From NCBI GenBank assembly GCA_035458525.1, contig DATHZQ010000135.1:1-64000 (forward strand): DNA of 64,000 nucleotides, in the 5' to 3' direction. Origin of the DNA: DATHZQ01 sp035458525 (GTDB lineage: Bacteria > Actinomycetota > Acidimicrobiia > Spongiisociales > UBA5794). Made by a program: the position numbers and the translations under genes. Of the stretch, positions 7,639 through 15,737 are shown piece by piece (position 1 is the stretch's first letter; every line of letters begins with the position of its first letter). Under the pieces are notes generated by a model, which was not told the origin of the DNA, searched no databases, and worked only from the letters and a program-made list of their open reading frames with translations.

Positions 7639-8355
7639 TCAGCCCGTGACCGAGTAGGCGGCGAGAACCGCCAGCGAGTTGATGCCGACATGGGCGAGCA
7701 ACGGCGCCAGCAAGCTCCGGCTGCGGAGCCGCAGGAGGCAGAACAAGCAGCCAGCAGCCGCCGTCAACCCGATCGCGCCGATCATGAGGCCAAGGCGGCT
7801 TGCACCCCCACTCCCCAGGCCGTTGGCGTCGAGCAGGTCGAGCGCCGGTCGAATGTGCCACAGCCCAAAGACCACGCTGTTGGCCAGTGCCGCCGTCACG
7901 GGGGATGCCAAGCGCAACGAGGCTCCCAACAACGCGCCGCGGAAGGCAACCTCTTCGAAGAGCGCAGTGCCGAGCGGAATCCGTACCAGGGTGCGGTACG
8001 CCACGAGGCCCGGACCGATTCCGGCCATGCGCTCATCGTCGAGGAGAGGACGCAGCGGCGAGATGGCAACGGCCATGGCGAGCACGAGGGCGGCGAGGAC
8101 GACGATCACCAGCCCCCAAACTGCACCGGTGCGGACGTGTTGTCGGGCGAGACCCATCTCGCCGGTCGACAGCCCGAAATGCAGCCCGATGAAGAGCACG
8201 CCACCCGTTGCGAGCAAGTTCATCGGCACGTATGCGGCGTTGTAGCCAGGGACGAGCTGGGCGGTGCTGTTGTAGACGAGAAGCGCACCGGCCAGCGCGG
8301 CAACGAACCAGGCAGTCTCCCGTCTGCTCCGCTCCCGGGTCGGTGCCGAAGTCAT
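7639..8355 (-). CDS. CPBP family intramembrane glutamic endopeptidase
   Basis: CPBP (CAAX/Abi) proteases are multi-pass membrane enzymes; bacterial members have varied or unknown substrates. The 238-residue protein has about six hydrophobic helices and the three signature motifs: EExxxR at E134-E135-R139 (FEEVAFRGALLGA), FxxxH in VVFGLWHI, and the C-terminal HxxxN in LAHVGINSL. The start ATG at 8355 is followed by a short basic leader before the first helix. It is divergent from the DUF3263 gene. No bacteriocin or prenyl-modification genes are adjacent, so its substrate cannot be inferred. Confidence 0.88.
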   Translation of the reverse strand: MTSAPTRERSRRETAWFVAALAGALLVYNSTAQLVPGYNAAYVPMNLLATGGVLFIGLHFGLSTGEMGLARQHVRTGAVWGLVIVVLAALVLAMAVAISPLRPLLDDERMAGIGPGLVAYRTLVRIPLGTALFEEVAFRGALLGASLRLASPVTAALANSVVFGLWHIRPALDLLDANGLGSGGASRLGLMIGAIGLTAAAGCLFCLLRLRSRSLLAPLLAHVGINSLAVLAAYSVTG

Positions 8356-8447
8356 GACGGTTCCATTGTCCCATCGCCACGGCGCGGCCGCGCCTCGCGA
8401 TGGAGGCGCCGGATCGCGAAATCCGCGTTTCTGTCACACCCTTGGAA

Positions 8448-8453
8448 TACCGT
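8448..8453 (+). promoter_or_regulatory. -10 box for leaderless start of the DUF3263 gene
   Basis: TACCGT is separated by GGGGCC from the ATG at 8460. Spacing of 6 fits leaderless transcription and favours 8460 over the in-frame start at 8400. Confidence 0.55.
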
Positions 8454-8459
8454 GGGGCC

Positions 8460-8711
8460 ATGCTGACTGAGAGAGACCGCAGCGTGCTCGACTTCGAAGG
8501 TTCGTGGTGGCTGTACCCCAGCCCGAAGGACCGTGCGGTGCGTGAATACCTCGACATGAGCGCAACCCGGTACTACCAGTCGTTGCGGCGCTTGATGGAT
8601 GACGACGAGGCAGCGCGCTACTCGCCGCTCGTGGTGCACCGCTTGCGAAAGATGCGCAAGGAGCGCCTGGACTCGATGGCTCGCCGTGTCGGCGGCGACG
8701 GCGCCGGCTGA
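8460..8711 (+). CDS. DUF3263 domain-containing protein
   Basis: This 83-residue protein matches the actinobacterial DUF3263 family: LTERDRSVLDFEGSWW at the N terminus, then the highly conserved MSATRYYQSLRRLMDD helix-turn-helix-like segment, and a basic C-terminal helix (VVHRLRKMRKERLDSMARR). The family is small and helical; its role is not established, though the fold suggests DNA binding. The ATG at 8460 begins the conserved domain, and the -10-like box before it supports this start. It lies 43 bases before the AI-2E family transporter gene on the same strand. Confidence 0.88.
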   Translation: MLTERDRSVLDFEGSWWLYPSPKDRAVREYLDMSATRYYQSLRRLMDDDEAARYSPLVVHRLRKMRKERLDSMARRVGGDGAG

Positions 8712-8754
8712 GTTGCTGGGCGCGACCTCGATCTGCGCCTAACGTCGGGCTGCA

Positions 8755-10128
8755 GTGCTAGACCCGGATCCACAACCAGACGCTTCGAGGCGGCGGGCGC
8801 CGGCCGAGACTCGCCTCGGCGATGTCGCCGTGCGGACCGGTCGCGTGGCGTGGAGCATCGTCGGCGTGGCCGTGGTCCTGTACATCTTCATCTGGCTGCT
8901 GTTGCAGACGCGTGTGTTGCTGGCGCCCGTCGTCGTCTCCACGGCGCTGATCTACCTTCTCAATCCCATCGTGACGCGGATGGCGCGACACAAGATCCCC
9001 CGCATCGCCGGGACATTCATCGGATTCCTCCTGCTCATCGGGGGGCTCACCCTGCTTGGCTTCCTCGTTTTCCCGAGCATCAGCGCTCAGGCAGCCGAGC
9101 TCACGGAGAACTTCCCTGAGATCTACGCGGACTCGGCTGCGCAGATCGAAGACATCATCGACTCCTTTGGCTTCAACGCCGAGCTGTGGACGTACGAGGA
9201 GCTCGAAGCGTTCTTCAACGATCCGGAGAATCAGGACCAGATCTTCAATGCCGCCTTCGACCGGCTCGGGGCGTTCACTTCGGGCGTTCTCGAGGCGATC
9301 CTGGTGTTCTTCCTGGCTCCAGTGATCGCTTTCTACATTCTCATCGACCTACCCAGCGTGCGAGAGCAGGCAGAGGGGCTGATCCCCATCAGCCAGCGCG
9401 ATGAGGTGGTGCACGTATCGCGTCAGTTGGGAACGGCGGTCGGCGGGTTCTTGCGCGGCCAGTTGCTCGTGGCGTTGATCGTGGGGGTGTTGACCAGCTT
9501 CGGCTTCTGGATCATCGGTCTTGATTTCTGGCTCATCATCGGGATGATCGCCGGGTTCCTGAACATCATCCCGTTCGTTGGTCCCTGGGTAGGTGGTGCG
9601 TTGGGCGTGATGGTCGGCCTCGTCACCGGCTCGGTGACCACGGCGGCGTGGGCGGCGTTTGTTGCGTTCGGCGTTCAGCAGATCGACAACAACTTCGTGA
9701 GTCCCACGGTGCTGCGGGCCACGGTCCGGCTCCATCCTGCGGTCGTGATCCTCGTCCTGATCTTGGGTGGCGCATTGGGCGGCCTCTGGGGCGTCTTGCT
9801 GGCCGTGCCGGTCACCGCATCGATCAAGATCATCGCCGGCCACCTGTGGCGTACTCGAGTGCTCGCACAATCCTGGGAGGAGGCGAGCGAGGCCCTCATC
9901 GCCGAGGGTCCGTACGAGCCCATGGTGCCGCGGCGCCGCAAGGCCGCAGGAACCGTCGGTGGCGTGGCGGGTGCCGCGGCGACACCCTCCCAAGGCGGTG
10001 ACACGGCGACGAGGCCGGAACCACCATCGGCGAGCGTTGCGCCGCCGCCGATCAGAGATACGCCGCCAGCGACGCCGGATGCCGCCCCGGAACCCGGCAC
10101 GAGTGAGGACCGGCCGGTCAGCGGATGA
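8755..10128 (+). CDS. AI-2E family transporter (PerM-like permease)
   Basis: A 457-residue multi-pass membrane protein of the AI-2E exporter/PerM superfamily. Helices occur at about residues 33-55, 60-75, 85-110, and repeatedly from 180 to 370. Family hallmarks are LLAPVVVSTALIYLLNPIV, the long extracytoplasmic loop between helices 3 and 4, GFLRGQLLVALIVGVLTS, GLDFWLIIGMIAGFLNIIPFVG and DNNFVSPTVLR. The C-terminal 80 residues are a Pro/Ala/Thr-rich cytoplasmic tail. The GTG start has a TAACGT box 9 bases upstream. Substrates vary in this family (autoinducer-2, ions, unknown), so only the family is called. It overlaps the convergent lipoprotein gene by 11 bases. Confidence 0.88.
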   Translation: MLDPDPQPDASRRRAPAETRLGDVAVRTGRVAWSIVGVAVVLYIFIWLLLQTRVLLAPVVVSTALIYLLNPIVTRMARHKIPRIAGTFIGFLLLIGGLTLLGFLVFPSISAQAAELTENFPEIYADSAAQIEDIIDSFGFNAELWTYEELEAFFNDPENQDQIFNAAFDRLGAFTSGVLEAILVFFLAPVIAFYILIDLPSVREQAEGLIPISQRDEVVHVSRQLGTAVGGFLRGQLLVALIVGVLTSFGFWIIGLDFWLIIGMIAGFLNIIPFVGPWVGGALGVMVGLVTGSVTTAAWAAFVAFGVQQIDNNFVSPTVLRATVRLHPAVVILVLILGGALGGLWGVLLAVPVTASIKIIAGHLWRTRVLAQSWEEASEALIAEGPYEPMVPRRRKAAGTVGGVAGAAATPSQGGDTATRPEPPSASVAPPPIRDTPPATPDAAPEPGTSEDRPVSG

Positions 10129-10906
10129 GGCCGTCGCCGTCGCTGGTGGTGTCCTGCGTATCGAAGACGTCCTTCGGCGGTGCCGGCTGAGCGGTGGATT
10201 CGACGGCCGACACGGAGGAGCGGTTGCGGCGCTGTGACAGCCAGATCAGCCCGCCAATGACGAGCACCGCACCGGCGATTCCGCCGATCAGTCCCCACGG
10301 AACTCCACCGCCTGCGGATTCGGTCTCGGCTTGCACCACGACGGTTCCGCCGCTCAGGGGAATGTCCCACCTGAGTCGGCCATCCGCCAGGATCTCGTCT
10401 GCGTTGGTTTCGACCAGCTCGCCGGGAAGCGACACCACCAGGCTCGACGTGAAGAAGTCGCCGGCGAGATCGAAGCCGCCGAGCGCATCGCCGCCGAGAC
10501 CCTCCAGTGCTTCCGTGGCGTTGGGCGTCTCGATGATGGCGTTGAGCGTCGCAGCACCGTCGTCGACGGCAACCTCGAACTCCTCGAACGACGCATCGGC
10601 GTCCTCAACGACGCCGGCGGCCTCTTCCAGCCCCTCGGGATCGGAAAACGCCTCGGAGGTGAAGAAGTAGGTCATGTCGCCTTCGGTACGGGTTTCGAGG
10701 TCTTGCCCGTCCGGGACCTGGGCAAACAGATCCTCCGTGCCACCGCCGAAGCCTTCGAGGAGCTCCTGGAGCTCATCGTCGAGGCCGAATTCAACCGTTA
10801 CCGTCCCCGAGCCGTCTTCGGCGACGTCGACCAGGAAGTTGGCTTCGGCGCGGCACGCCGTCGTGAGCAGCATCATCACGGCGGCGACCAGCAGAGTTTT
10901 GCGCAT
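10118..10906 (-). CDS. LppM-like lipoprotein with C-terminal membrane anchor
   Basis: The 262-residue protein starts with a lipoprotein signal peptide, MRKTLLVAAVMMLLTTAC, with lipobox LTTAC (Cys18). The exported part has the features of the actinobacterial LppM/DUF3153 family: VDVAEDGSGTVTVEFGLDDE near the N terminus, a central acidic region and a beta-rich second half with LRWDIPLSGGTVVVQAE. A transmembrane helix (WGLIGGIAGAVLVIGGLIWL) and a short cytoplasmic tail follow. M. tuberculosis LppM is implicated in phosphatidylinositol mannoside metabolism and phagocytosis; that role need not hold here. The start has an AAGAGGG Shine-Dalgarno. Confidence 0.78.
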   Translation of the reverse strand: MRKTLLVAAVMMLLTTACRAEANFLVDVAEDGSGTVTVEFGLDDELQELLEGFGGGTEDLFAQVPDGQDLETRTEGDMTYFFTSEAFSDPEGLEEAAGVVEDADASFEEFEVAVDDGAATLNAIIETPNATEALEGLGGDALGGFDLAGDFFTSSLVVSLPGELVETNADEILADGRLRWDIPLSGGTVVVQAETESAGGGVPWGLIGGIAGAVLVIGGLIWLSQRRNRSSVSAVESTAQPAPPKDVFDTQDTTSDGDGLIR

Positions 10907-10968
10907 GCGAACCCTCTTGTTTGCGGTGTGAGACCCGACTCTACGTTCGTCGTGGGCCAAGGCGATCG

Positions 10969-10974
10969 TATGCT
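10969..10974 (+). promoter_or_regulatory. -10 box for leaderless start of the 10981 gene
   Basis: TATGCT is followed by CGTGCG and then the ATG at 10981. Spacing of 6 and no Shine-Dalgarno point to a leaderless mRNA. Confidence 0.6.
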
Positions 10975-10980
10975 CGTGCG

Positions 10981-11766
10981 ATGGACGCTGTGAACTACGC
11001 CGCACGATGCCGCCAGGTGGCCGCGGCTTTCGTGGCGGCATTTCCCGAGTATGTCGCCGTCCGGCTTGGCCCGTTCGTTGGCAACCACCACGAGCTGGCG
11101 ATCTCGATCGAGGCTTCACGACGAGACCTCGAGGCTGGGTTCGGCCGGTGGGCGGAGACCGCCGCTCGACAGCAGTCGGCTTTGCCACTCGAGCTGTTTC
11201 GCGAGGCGTTGCTCGGCCCGACGCAACGCACCCTTGCGCTCGGCGGTGTCCCGGAAGCGCGGTCCGGGATGGAGCGCGATGCGCTGCCCGGAGACGTGTT
11301 CGGTATCGCACCGGCCACCTCACGCGACCTGGGAGACGATGCGTGGAAGGCTCACGTGGCGTGGGGCCTGGCGCGGGCGGAAACGATCGCGGGCATGGTG
11401 CCTCGCCCAGGACCGGCACCGGCGGGCGTCCGTGTCGCACTGTTCGGAAGCAACCTCATGGACCGAGCCAGGATCGAAGCGGCTGCCGGCGCGGCAGGCT
11501 ATGAGATCGCGCTCTGGCGCAATCCGGCGGCGCTGGCCGGCGGCGTGGCCGCGGGACCGCCGGCGATCGTGCTCGTCGACCTGCAGCATCCCGCTGCCTT
11601 GGACGCCATTCGCACACTGTCCACTCTTCCGGCCCGCGTGATCGCGTTCGGCCCACACGTCGACGACCACGCCCAGGCCGCTGCGGGTGCACTCGGCGCG
11701 GATGACGTCCTCACTCGCTCCCAGTTCTTCCGCCGACTCCCCGGCCTGTTCCCGACGGCCACGTGA
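10981..11766 (+). CDS. Hypothetical protein with a receiver-like C-terminal domain
   Basis: A soluble 261-residue protein. The N-terminal 140 residues (starting MDAVNYAARCRQVAAAFVAAF) are helical and unrecognised. The C-terminal part, from about residue 148 (VRVALFGSNLMDRARIEAAAGAAGYEI), follows the alternating pattern of a response-regulator receiver domain: a hydrophobic strand, then IVLVDLQHP with an Asp at the phospho-acceptor-like position, then RVIAFGPHVDDHAQAAAGALGADDVLTRSQF at the switch and fifth strand. The usual acidic pair at the first strand and the conserved Lys are not evident, so it may be a degenerate, phosphorylation-independent receiver. No histidine kinase is nearby. Function unknown. 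Confidence 0.68.
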   Translation: MDAVNYAARCRQVAAAFVAAFPEYVAVRLGPFVGNHHELAISIEASRRDLEAGFGRWAETAARQQSALPLELFREALLGPTQRTLALGGVPEARSGMERDALPGDVFGIAPATSRDLGDDAWKAHVAWGLARAETIAGMVPRPGPAPAGVRVALFGSNLMDRARIEAAAGAAGYEIALWRNPAALAGGVAAGPPAIVLVDLQHPAALDAIRTLSTLPARVIAFGPHVDDHAQAAAGALGADDVLTRSQFFRRLPGLFPTAT

Positions 11767-11791
11767 CGGTTGGTCTGGTCTTCGTCGACGA

Positions 11792-11917
11792 GGTGGCCCG
11801 ATCCGTCGCTCCGCTTCGTTCCGGGCCACCCGCCGCACTTCGTGGGTGAGGACCGCTCTCGTCTCCCCTCGACGAAGTCGGGAGTTTCCGAAGGGCGGTG
11901 AACCCGCACGGTCCTCA
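11792..11917. terminator. Inverted repeats between convergent genes
   Basis: The 148-base gap between the receiver-like gene and the EamA gene holds two perfect 9-base inverted repeats: GGTGGCCCG (11792-11800) with CGGGCCACC (11822-11830), and TGAGGACCG (11847-11855) with CGGTCCTCA (11909-11917). Both could form hairpins in either transcript; neither is followed by a U tract. They probably serve as bidirectional termination or mRNA-end structures. Confidence 0.5.
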
Positions 11918-12799
11918 TCCGGCCCGGACCATCTCCCGCTGTGTGTTTACGGCGGCCAGGCCGACGACGACGAGGGCGACCCCGACGGCTTGCGTCGACG
12001 AGAGGCGCTCGTCGAGGAAGATCCAGCCCCACACGACCGCCAGCATCGGCTGGCCGAGGATGATGACGGAGACCGTGAGGGCAGGCAGCCGGGGGAGGGC
12101 GTAGGTGATCGACGCCCAGCCTGCGATCTGTATCAGGAGTGCCAGCGCAATGAGCCAGCCGTGTGCGGGCCAGCTCGGTGCAATCTCCAACGTGTTGGTG
12201 AGGAGCCCGATGGCTCCGGTCACCGCAAGCGTGCCCCACGACGCATCGGCCAGTACCCTTGCCGCCGGCCCCGCGCCACGGGGATTGGCAGCCTGGATCG
12301 TGATCAAGAAGGCGGCGTACGTGACCCCGGCTGCCAGCCCCATGAGCACGCCCGTGACCGGATCGTCGCCAAACGCATCCGACCGGCCGAGGCCCGAGAG
12401 CAGGGCGACGCCGAGGAAGATCACACCGCCGAACGTGAGGGTGCGCTGCGTCGGCACATGGCGATACAAGAGCCAGCTCAGCAGCCCGACGAAGATCACC
12501 TGGGTGTGAACCGCAACGGTCGCCAAGCCGGCGCCGATGCGGTCGATGGCGCTGTGGAAGAAGAACAGATCGATACCGAGAAACACTCCAGCGGCAAACG
12601 CGCCCCAGCGCTGCCGCGTGCTGCGGGGGTCGTCGCGGCGGAAGTACCAGCCGATCGCCAGCAGGAGTGGCATTGCGTAAGCGATCCGAAAGAACGCAGA
12701 CGTGACGGGAGAAACCCCGGAGAGGGCGACGAAGATCCCGGAGAACGAGATGCAGACGGTCCCGCCGATCGCCACCCACCGGGCCGGGGGGATGCGCAT
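11915..12799 (-). CDS. DMT superfamily (EamA) transporter
   Basis: A 294-residue protein with about ten hydrophobic helices in two EamA repeats (first about 10-140, second about 155-290). Markers are the first-repeat end GVIFLGVALLSGLG and the second-repeat ILGQPMLAVVWGWIFLDERLSSTQAVGVALVVVGL, where the GQPxxAxxxGxxxLxE pattern is typical. EamA proteins export amino acids or other metabolites; the substrate cannot be read from sequence. The start ATG at 12799 has a TAAGCT box 6 bases upstream and no Shine-Dalgarno. It is monocistronic, flanked by tRNA-Arg and a convergent gene. Confidence 0.9.
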   Translation of the reverse strand: MRIPPARWVAIGGTVCISFSGIFVALSGVSPVTSAFFRIAYAMPLLLAIGWYFRRDDPRSTRQRWGAFAAGVFLGIDLFFFHSAIDRIGAGLATVAVHTQVIFVGLLSWLLYRHVPTQRTLTFGGVIFLGVALLSGLGRSDAFGDDPVTGVLMGLAAGVTYAAFLITIQAANPRGAGPAARVLADASWGTLAVTGAIGLLTNTLEIAPSWPAHGWLIALALLIQIAGWASITYALPRLPALTVSVIILGQPMLAVVWGWIFLDERLSSTQAVGVALVVVGLAAVNTQREMVRAG

Positions 12800-12805
12800 C
12801 GCGGG

Positions 12806-12811
12806 AGCTTA
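12806..12811 (-). promoter_or_regulatory. -10 box for leaderless start of the EamA gene
   Basis: TAAGCT on the minus strand lies 6 bases upstream of the ATG at 12799. Confidence 0.55.
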
Positions 12812-12857
12812 GGTCGGGAGGGCCGCCAACTGCGGCGAACCTCGAGCGCGGCTTGGG

Positions 12858-12930
12858 CGCCCGCGGCACGATTCGAACGTGCGACCTACTGCTTAGGAGG
12901 CAGTTGCTCTATCCCCTGAGCTACGCGGGC
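12858..12930 (-). tRNA. tRNA-Arg (anticodon CCT)
   Basis: On the minus strand the acceptor GCCCGCG pairs with CGCGGGC, the D stem is GCTC/GAGC, the anticodon stem is ACTGC/GCAGT with loop CTCCTAA, and the T arm is GCACG-TTCGAAT-CGTGC. Anticodon CCT reads AGG (arginine). The discriminator is G and no CCA is encoded. Confidence 0.97.
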
Positions 12931-12951
12931 TGGCGCCGAATCGTACTTGTC

Positions 12952-14442
12952 TCAGGGCCCAGTGGCCGATTCGATGAAGGCGGTGATGTCGTCCCGCATC
13001 GCTGCGAGCGAATCGAGATGCACGTACATCATGTGCCCTGCGTCGTAGTACGCCATGGTGACGTTCTCACGGAGTTCCTCGTCGAGACCCAGATGAGCGA
13101 AGGTGTACTCCGTGGCGAAATGGGGGGTCGCCAGGTCGAAGTAGCCGTTGCCGACGTAGACCTTCATGAACGGGTTGCGCGACATGGTCTCCCGCAGCGT
13201 CTCGGAGACGTCCACGTAGGCGTTCTTGAAGTCCTCGTAGTCCCACGGGTGGACGCGGTCCGTGAGGATCTCGTAGGGGAGGTCGCTCTCGTACGCCAGG
13301 TCGCCGCGCACGTAGTCGTTGAGCGCCGACGTGTACACCCCCATGGTGGCATCGATGCTCGGGTCGCTCTCGATCATGTGGCCTGTGCGCAGGCGGTCGA
13401 TGCCCGTGTAGCGGCTGTCGATGCGCCCGACGGTTCGCCCCTCGTCTCGGAGGAGCTCCTTGCAGAACCTGAGGATCTCGATGCGGAGATCGGACTGCTC
13501 GACGTACCTCTCGCTCAGTCCGGTGTAGTCCGCCAGCCGTTCGATGAGCTCAGTCCGTTGCGCTGCGGTGAGGCGGTTCCCAGCGAAGAGCGCCAGCGTG
13601 TATTCGTTGGCGGCGAACTGCTCCACCTCACGTACGAAATCGGCCAGCGGCATGGTGCGGTAGCGCTCTGCGACCCTGCCGTGGTACCAGGCGGTAGCCG
13701 CGTATGTGGGAAGGAAGACGGCGTAGGGGAGGTCGTTGCCTCGCCGGAACGTCCACGTGTCGCGGTCGAATCCGGTCGTCTGGAAGTTGAGGATCGACGA
13801 GACGAGGATCAACCCGTTGAAGTACAGGCCGTGGCGTTTGAGCAGATGACCGGCGAGACCGGCGGAGCGTGTGGTGCCGTAGGACTCGCCGGCGAGGAAC
13901 TTGGGCGAGGCCCAGCGGTGATTGCGAGCGAGCCACAGGCGGATGAACTCGCCAACGGACTCGAGATCCTTCGTGAAGTGGTGGAAGTTCTTCGCTTCCT
14001 CCTCGGGAATGGCCCTGCTGTAGCCGGTGCTCACCGGGTCGATGAAGACCAAGTCGGCCACATCGAGAATCCCGTAGACGTTGTCGATCAAGCGTCCCGG
14101 TGGGCGCACCGGCATGCCGTCATTCTCGAGGACCACACGACGGGGGCCGAACGCACCGAGGTGGAGCCACACCGATGAGGAACCCGGTCCGCCGTTGAAG
14201 GAGAAGATCACCGGTCGGTTGCGGCGATCTTCAACGTCGTTGCGAACGTAGGAGACCGAGAAGAACGAAGCCTGCTTCTTGCCTTCTTCTTCCTTGACGA
14301 CCATGTGACCCGCGGTCGCCGTGTAGTCGATCGTCTGGCCGGCGATGGTGACCGTGTGCGTCGTCTCGCTGAACGTGTCCTCGTGGTGCGGAGGCGGCTC
14401 CGGCTTCTTGCCATTCTTCTCGGCTGCGGTGTCCTCTGCCAT
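12952..14442 (-). CDS. S10 family serine carboxypeptidase-like peptidase
   Basis: A 496-residue alpha/beta-hydrolase of peptidase family S10. Family segments include PVIFSFNGGPGSSSVWLHLG (oxyanion region), the nucleophile elbow AGESYGTTR, VGNGYFDLATP carrying the catalytic Asp, and DAGHMMYVH with the catalytic His; the Ser-Asp-His triad is therefore intact. No signal peptide is seen: the N-terminal 25 residues are charged and proline-rich, so it is probably cytoplasmic. Bacterial S10 proteins are poorly characterised. It is downstream of the duplicated-domain membrane gene but separated from it by a strong hairpin at 14492-14516, so it likely has its own promoter. Confidence 0.9.
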   Translation of the reverse strand: MAEDTAAEKNGKKPEPPPHHEDTFSETTHTVTIAGQTIDYTATAGHMVVKEEEGKKQASFFSVSYVRNDVEDRRNRPVIFSFNGGPGSSSVWLHLGAFGPRRVVLENDGMPVRPPGRLIDNVYGILDVADLVFIDPVSTGYSRAIPEEEAKNFHHFTKDLESVGEFIRLWLARNHRWASPKFLAGESYGTTRSAGLAGHLLKRHGLYFNGLILVSSILNFQTTGFDRDTWTFRRGNDLPYAVFLPTYAATAWYHGRVAERYRTMPLADFVREVEQFAANEYTLALFAGNRLTAAQRTELIERLADYTGLSERYVEQSDLRIEILRFCKELLRDEGRTVGRIDSRYTGIDRLRTGHMIESDPSIDATMGVYTSALNDYVRGDLAYESDLPYEILTDRVHPWDYEDFKNAYVDVSETLRETMSRNPFMKVYVGNGYFDLATPHFATEYTFAHLGLDEELRENVTMAYYDAGHMMYVHLDSLAAMRDDITAFIESATGP

Positions 14443-14491
14443 CGATGCTCCATGCCTGCGTCGGACGCCGCACCCTACTCAGCACGCGAGA

Positions 14492-14516
14492 GGAGGCGGT
14501 CCAACGGACCGCCTCC
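14492..14516 (-). terminator. Strong hairpin, likely terminator
   Basis: GGAGGCGGTCC and GGACCGCCTCC form a perfect 11-base-pair stem with loop AAC. It lies 19 bases downstream of the stop of the minus-strand membrane gene at 14535. No T-rich tract follows on the minus strand, so termination would be of the hairpin-only type proposed for actinobacteria. Confidence 0.65.
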
Positions 14517-14534
14517 AGCTCGTGCGACGGTGGG

Positions 14535-15551
14535 TCAGGTCGCTGCGCCCGACATGTCGGGCTTCCTGGCGGGCTTCGCCGGCTGCTCACTGTCGGACTT
14601 GCGGGCGACGAGCACCCACAGGCCGAAGAGCGCCATCACCAGGCCCCCGATGGTGATCGTCCACGCAACGGGTGTGAGCGCTGTGTTTTTGATGGTGTCG
14701 TAGTTGCCGAGTTGCTCGTCGAACGCGGTCACCATGCCGGTGAATCGCTCCATGGCGGCCGGCATCTCCTGCAACACGGCCGAAGTCGCGGGGAACGTGT
14801 CGGCCATGAACCCTTGCATCTGCTCAATCGTCATGCCTTGCTGCTCGGCAAGCGCCGGCACCATGACGGTTTGCATCTCCGTGCCCATCGCACCCATGAC
14901 CACCAGGGCCGCCTGGCTCTGGGTGACGAGCTCCTCGGTGTAGGCCGGCTTGAAGGCTTCGTTCATGTCGTCTGCCGCGTTCGACTTGTCGACAAGCGAG
15001 AACACAACCGTGCCGCCGACGGCCAGCAGGCCAACCACGAGCGCGGTGATCGCTGCGCTGCGCGATCCGACAAGCATGAACCCGCCGATCACGATGGCGA
15101 TGACGCCCAGGATGGCGATGGCCCACGGCACCGTCGTGGCCGGAAGGCTGTCGGTCGGGATCTCGTCGGCCTTGTTGAAGTTGTCGATCTCGCTCTCGAT
15201 CAGATTCATGACGTCGGAGAATTGGGCGGTGATTGCCGGCAGCGCGTCTGCTCCGGCAGCGACGGCCGGAAACTCCGACTGCATGAACCCGGCAAAGGTT
15301 GCAGCATCCATCTCCAACGCGCCCGCCAGCGTCGGTGCCACGACCGTCTCGAACTCGACCGAAACCGCTTCGAGCCCAGCGAGATCCGCACGCGCCTGAT
15401 CGACCGACTCCTGCGTCATGACCGTATCCCGAAATCCATCGGTGAGATCCTCGAATGCCGGGGCCACCGTGAAGAGGTCGGCGGTGAACACCGAGATGAT
15501 CATCACGGCGCCAACGACGATCACGCCGATCGAGGCGATGCGTTTCTGCAT
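14535..15551 (-). CDS. Membrane protein with two tandem copies of an extracytoplasmic helical domain
   Basis: A 338-residue protein of unknown function. The layout is TM (4-22), exported domain A (33-140), TM (144-162), TM (168-186), exported domain B (197-290), TM (293-315), and a short basic tail. Domains A and B look like an internal duplication: each has a run of acidic helices, a FAGFMQSEFPA or MQGFMADTFPA motif, an aromatic D/N-rich end and then a Pro-x-AW/WTI entry to the next helix. The ATG at 15551 is preferred over longer forms because AAGGAG lies at Shine-Dalgarno distance and the signal-anchor helix follows at once. The family is not recognised. Confidence 0.78.
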   Translation of the reverse strand: MQKRIASIGVIVVGAVMIISVFTADLFTVAPAFEDLTDGFRDTVMTQESVDQARADLAGLEAVSVEFETVVAPTLAGALEMDAATFAGFMQSEFPAVAAGADALPAITAQFSDVMNLIESEIDNFNKADEIPTDSLPATTVPWAIAILGVIAIVIGGFMLVGSRSAAITALVVGLLAVGGTVVFSLVDKSNAADDMNEAFKPAYTEELVTQSQAALVVMGAMGTEMQTVMVPALAEQQGMTIEQMQGFMADTFPATSAVLQEMPAAMERFTGMVTAFDEQLGNYDTIKNTALTPVAWTITIGGLVMALFGLWVLVARKSDSEQPAKPARKPDMSGAAT

Positions 15552-15737
15552 GTTGCACTCCTTGGGGAGGATGCGGCGGTCACAACGCAGCCGGGCGCGC
15601 TTCATCTCGCAGAGGGCAGCGTCAGGCCTGATCTTTCTCCCACGCATTGGATCAAAGGCGACGAACGGCAACGTAGAGGCTTCCGAACCAGCGGGCTGAT
15701 GCAGATTCACGACGGCGCATATGCCGGCGTGTCGGGT

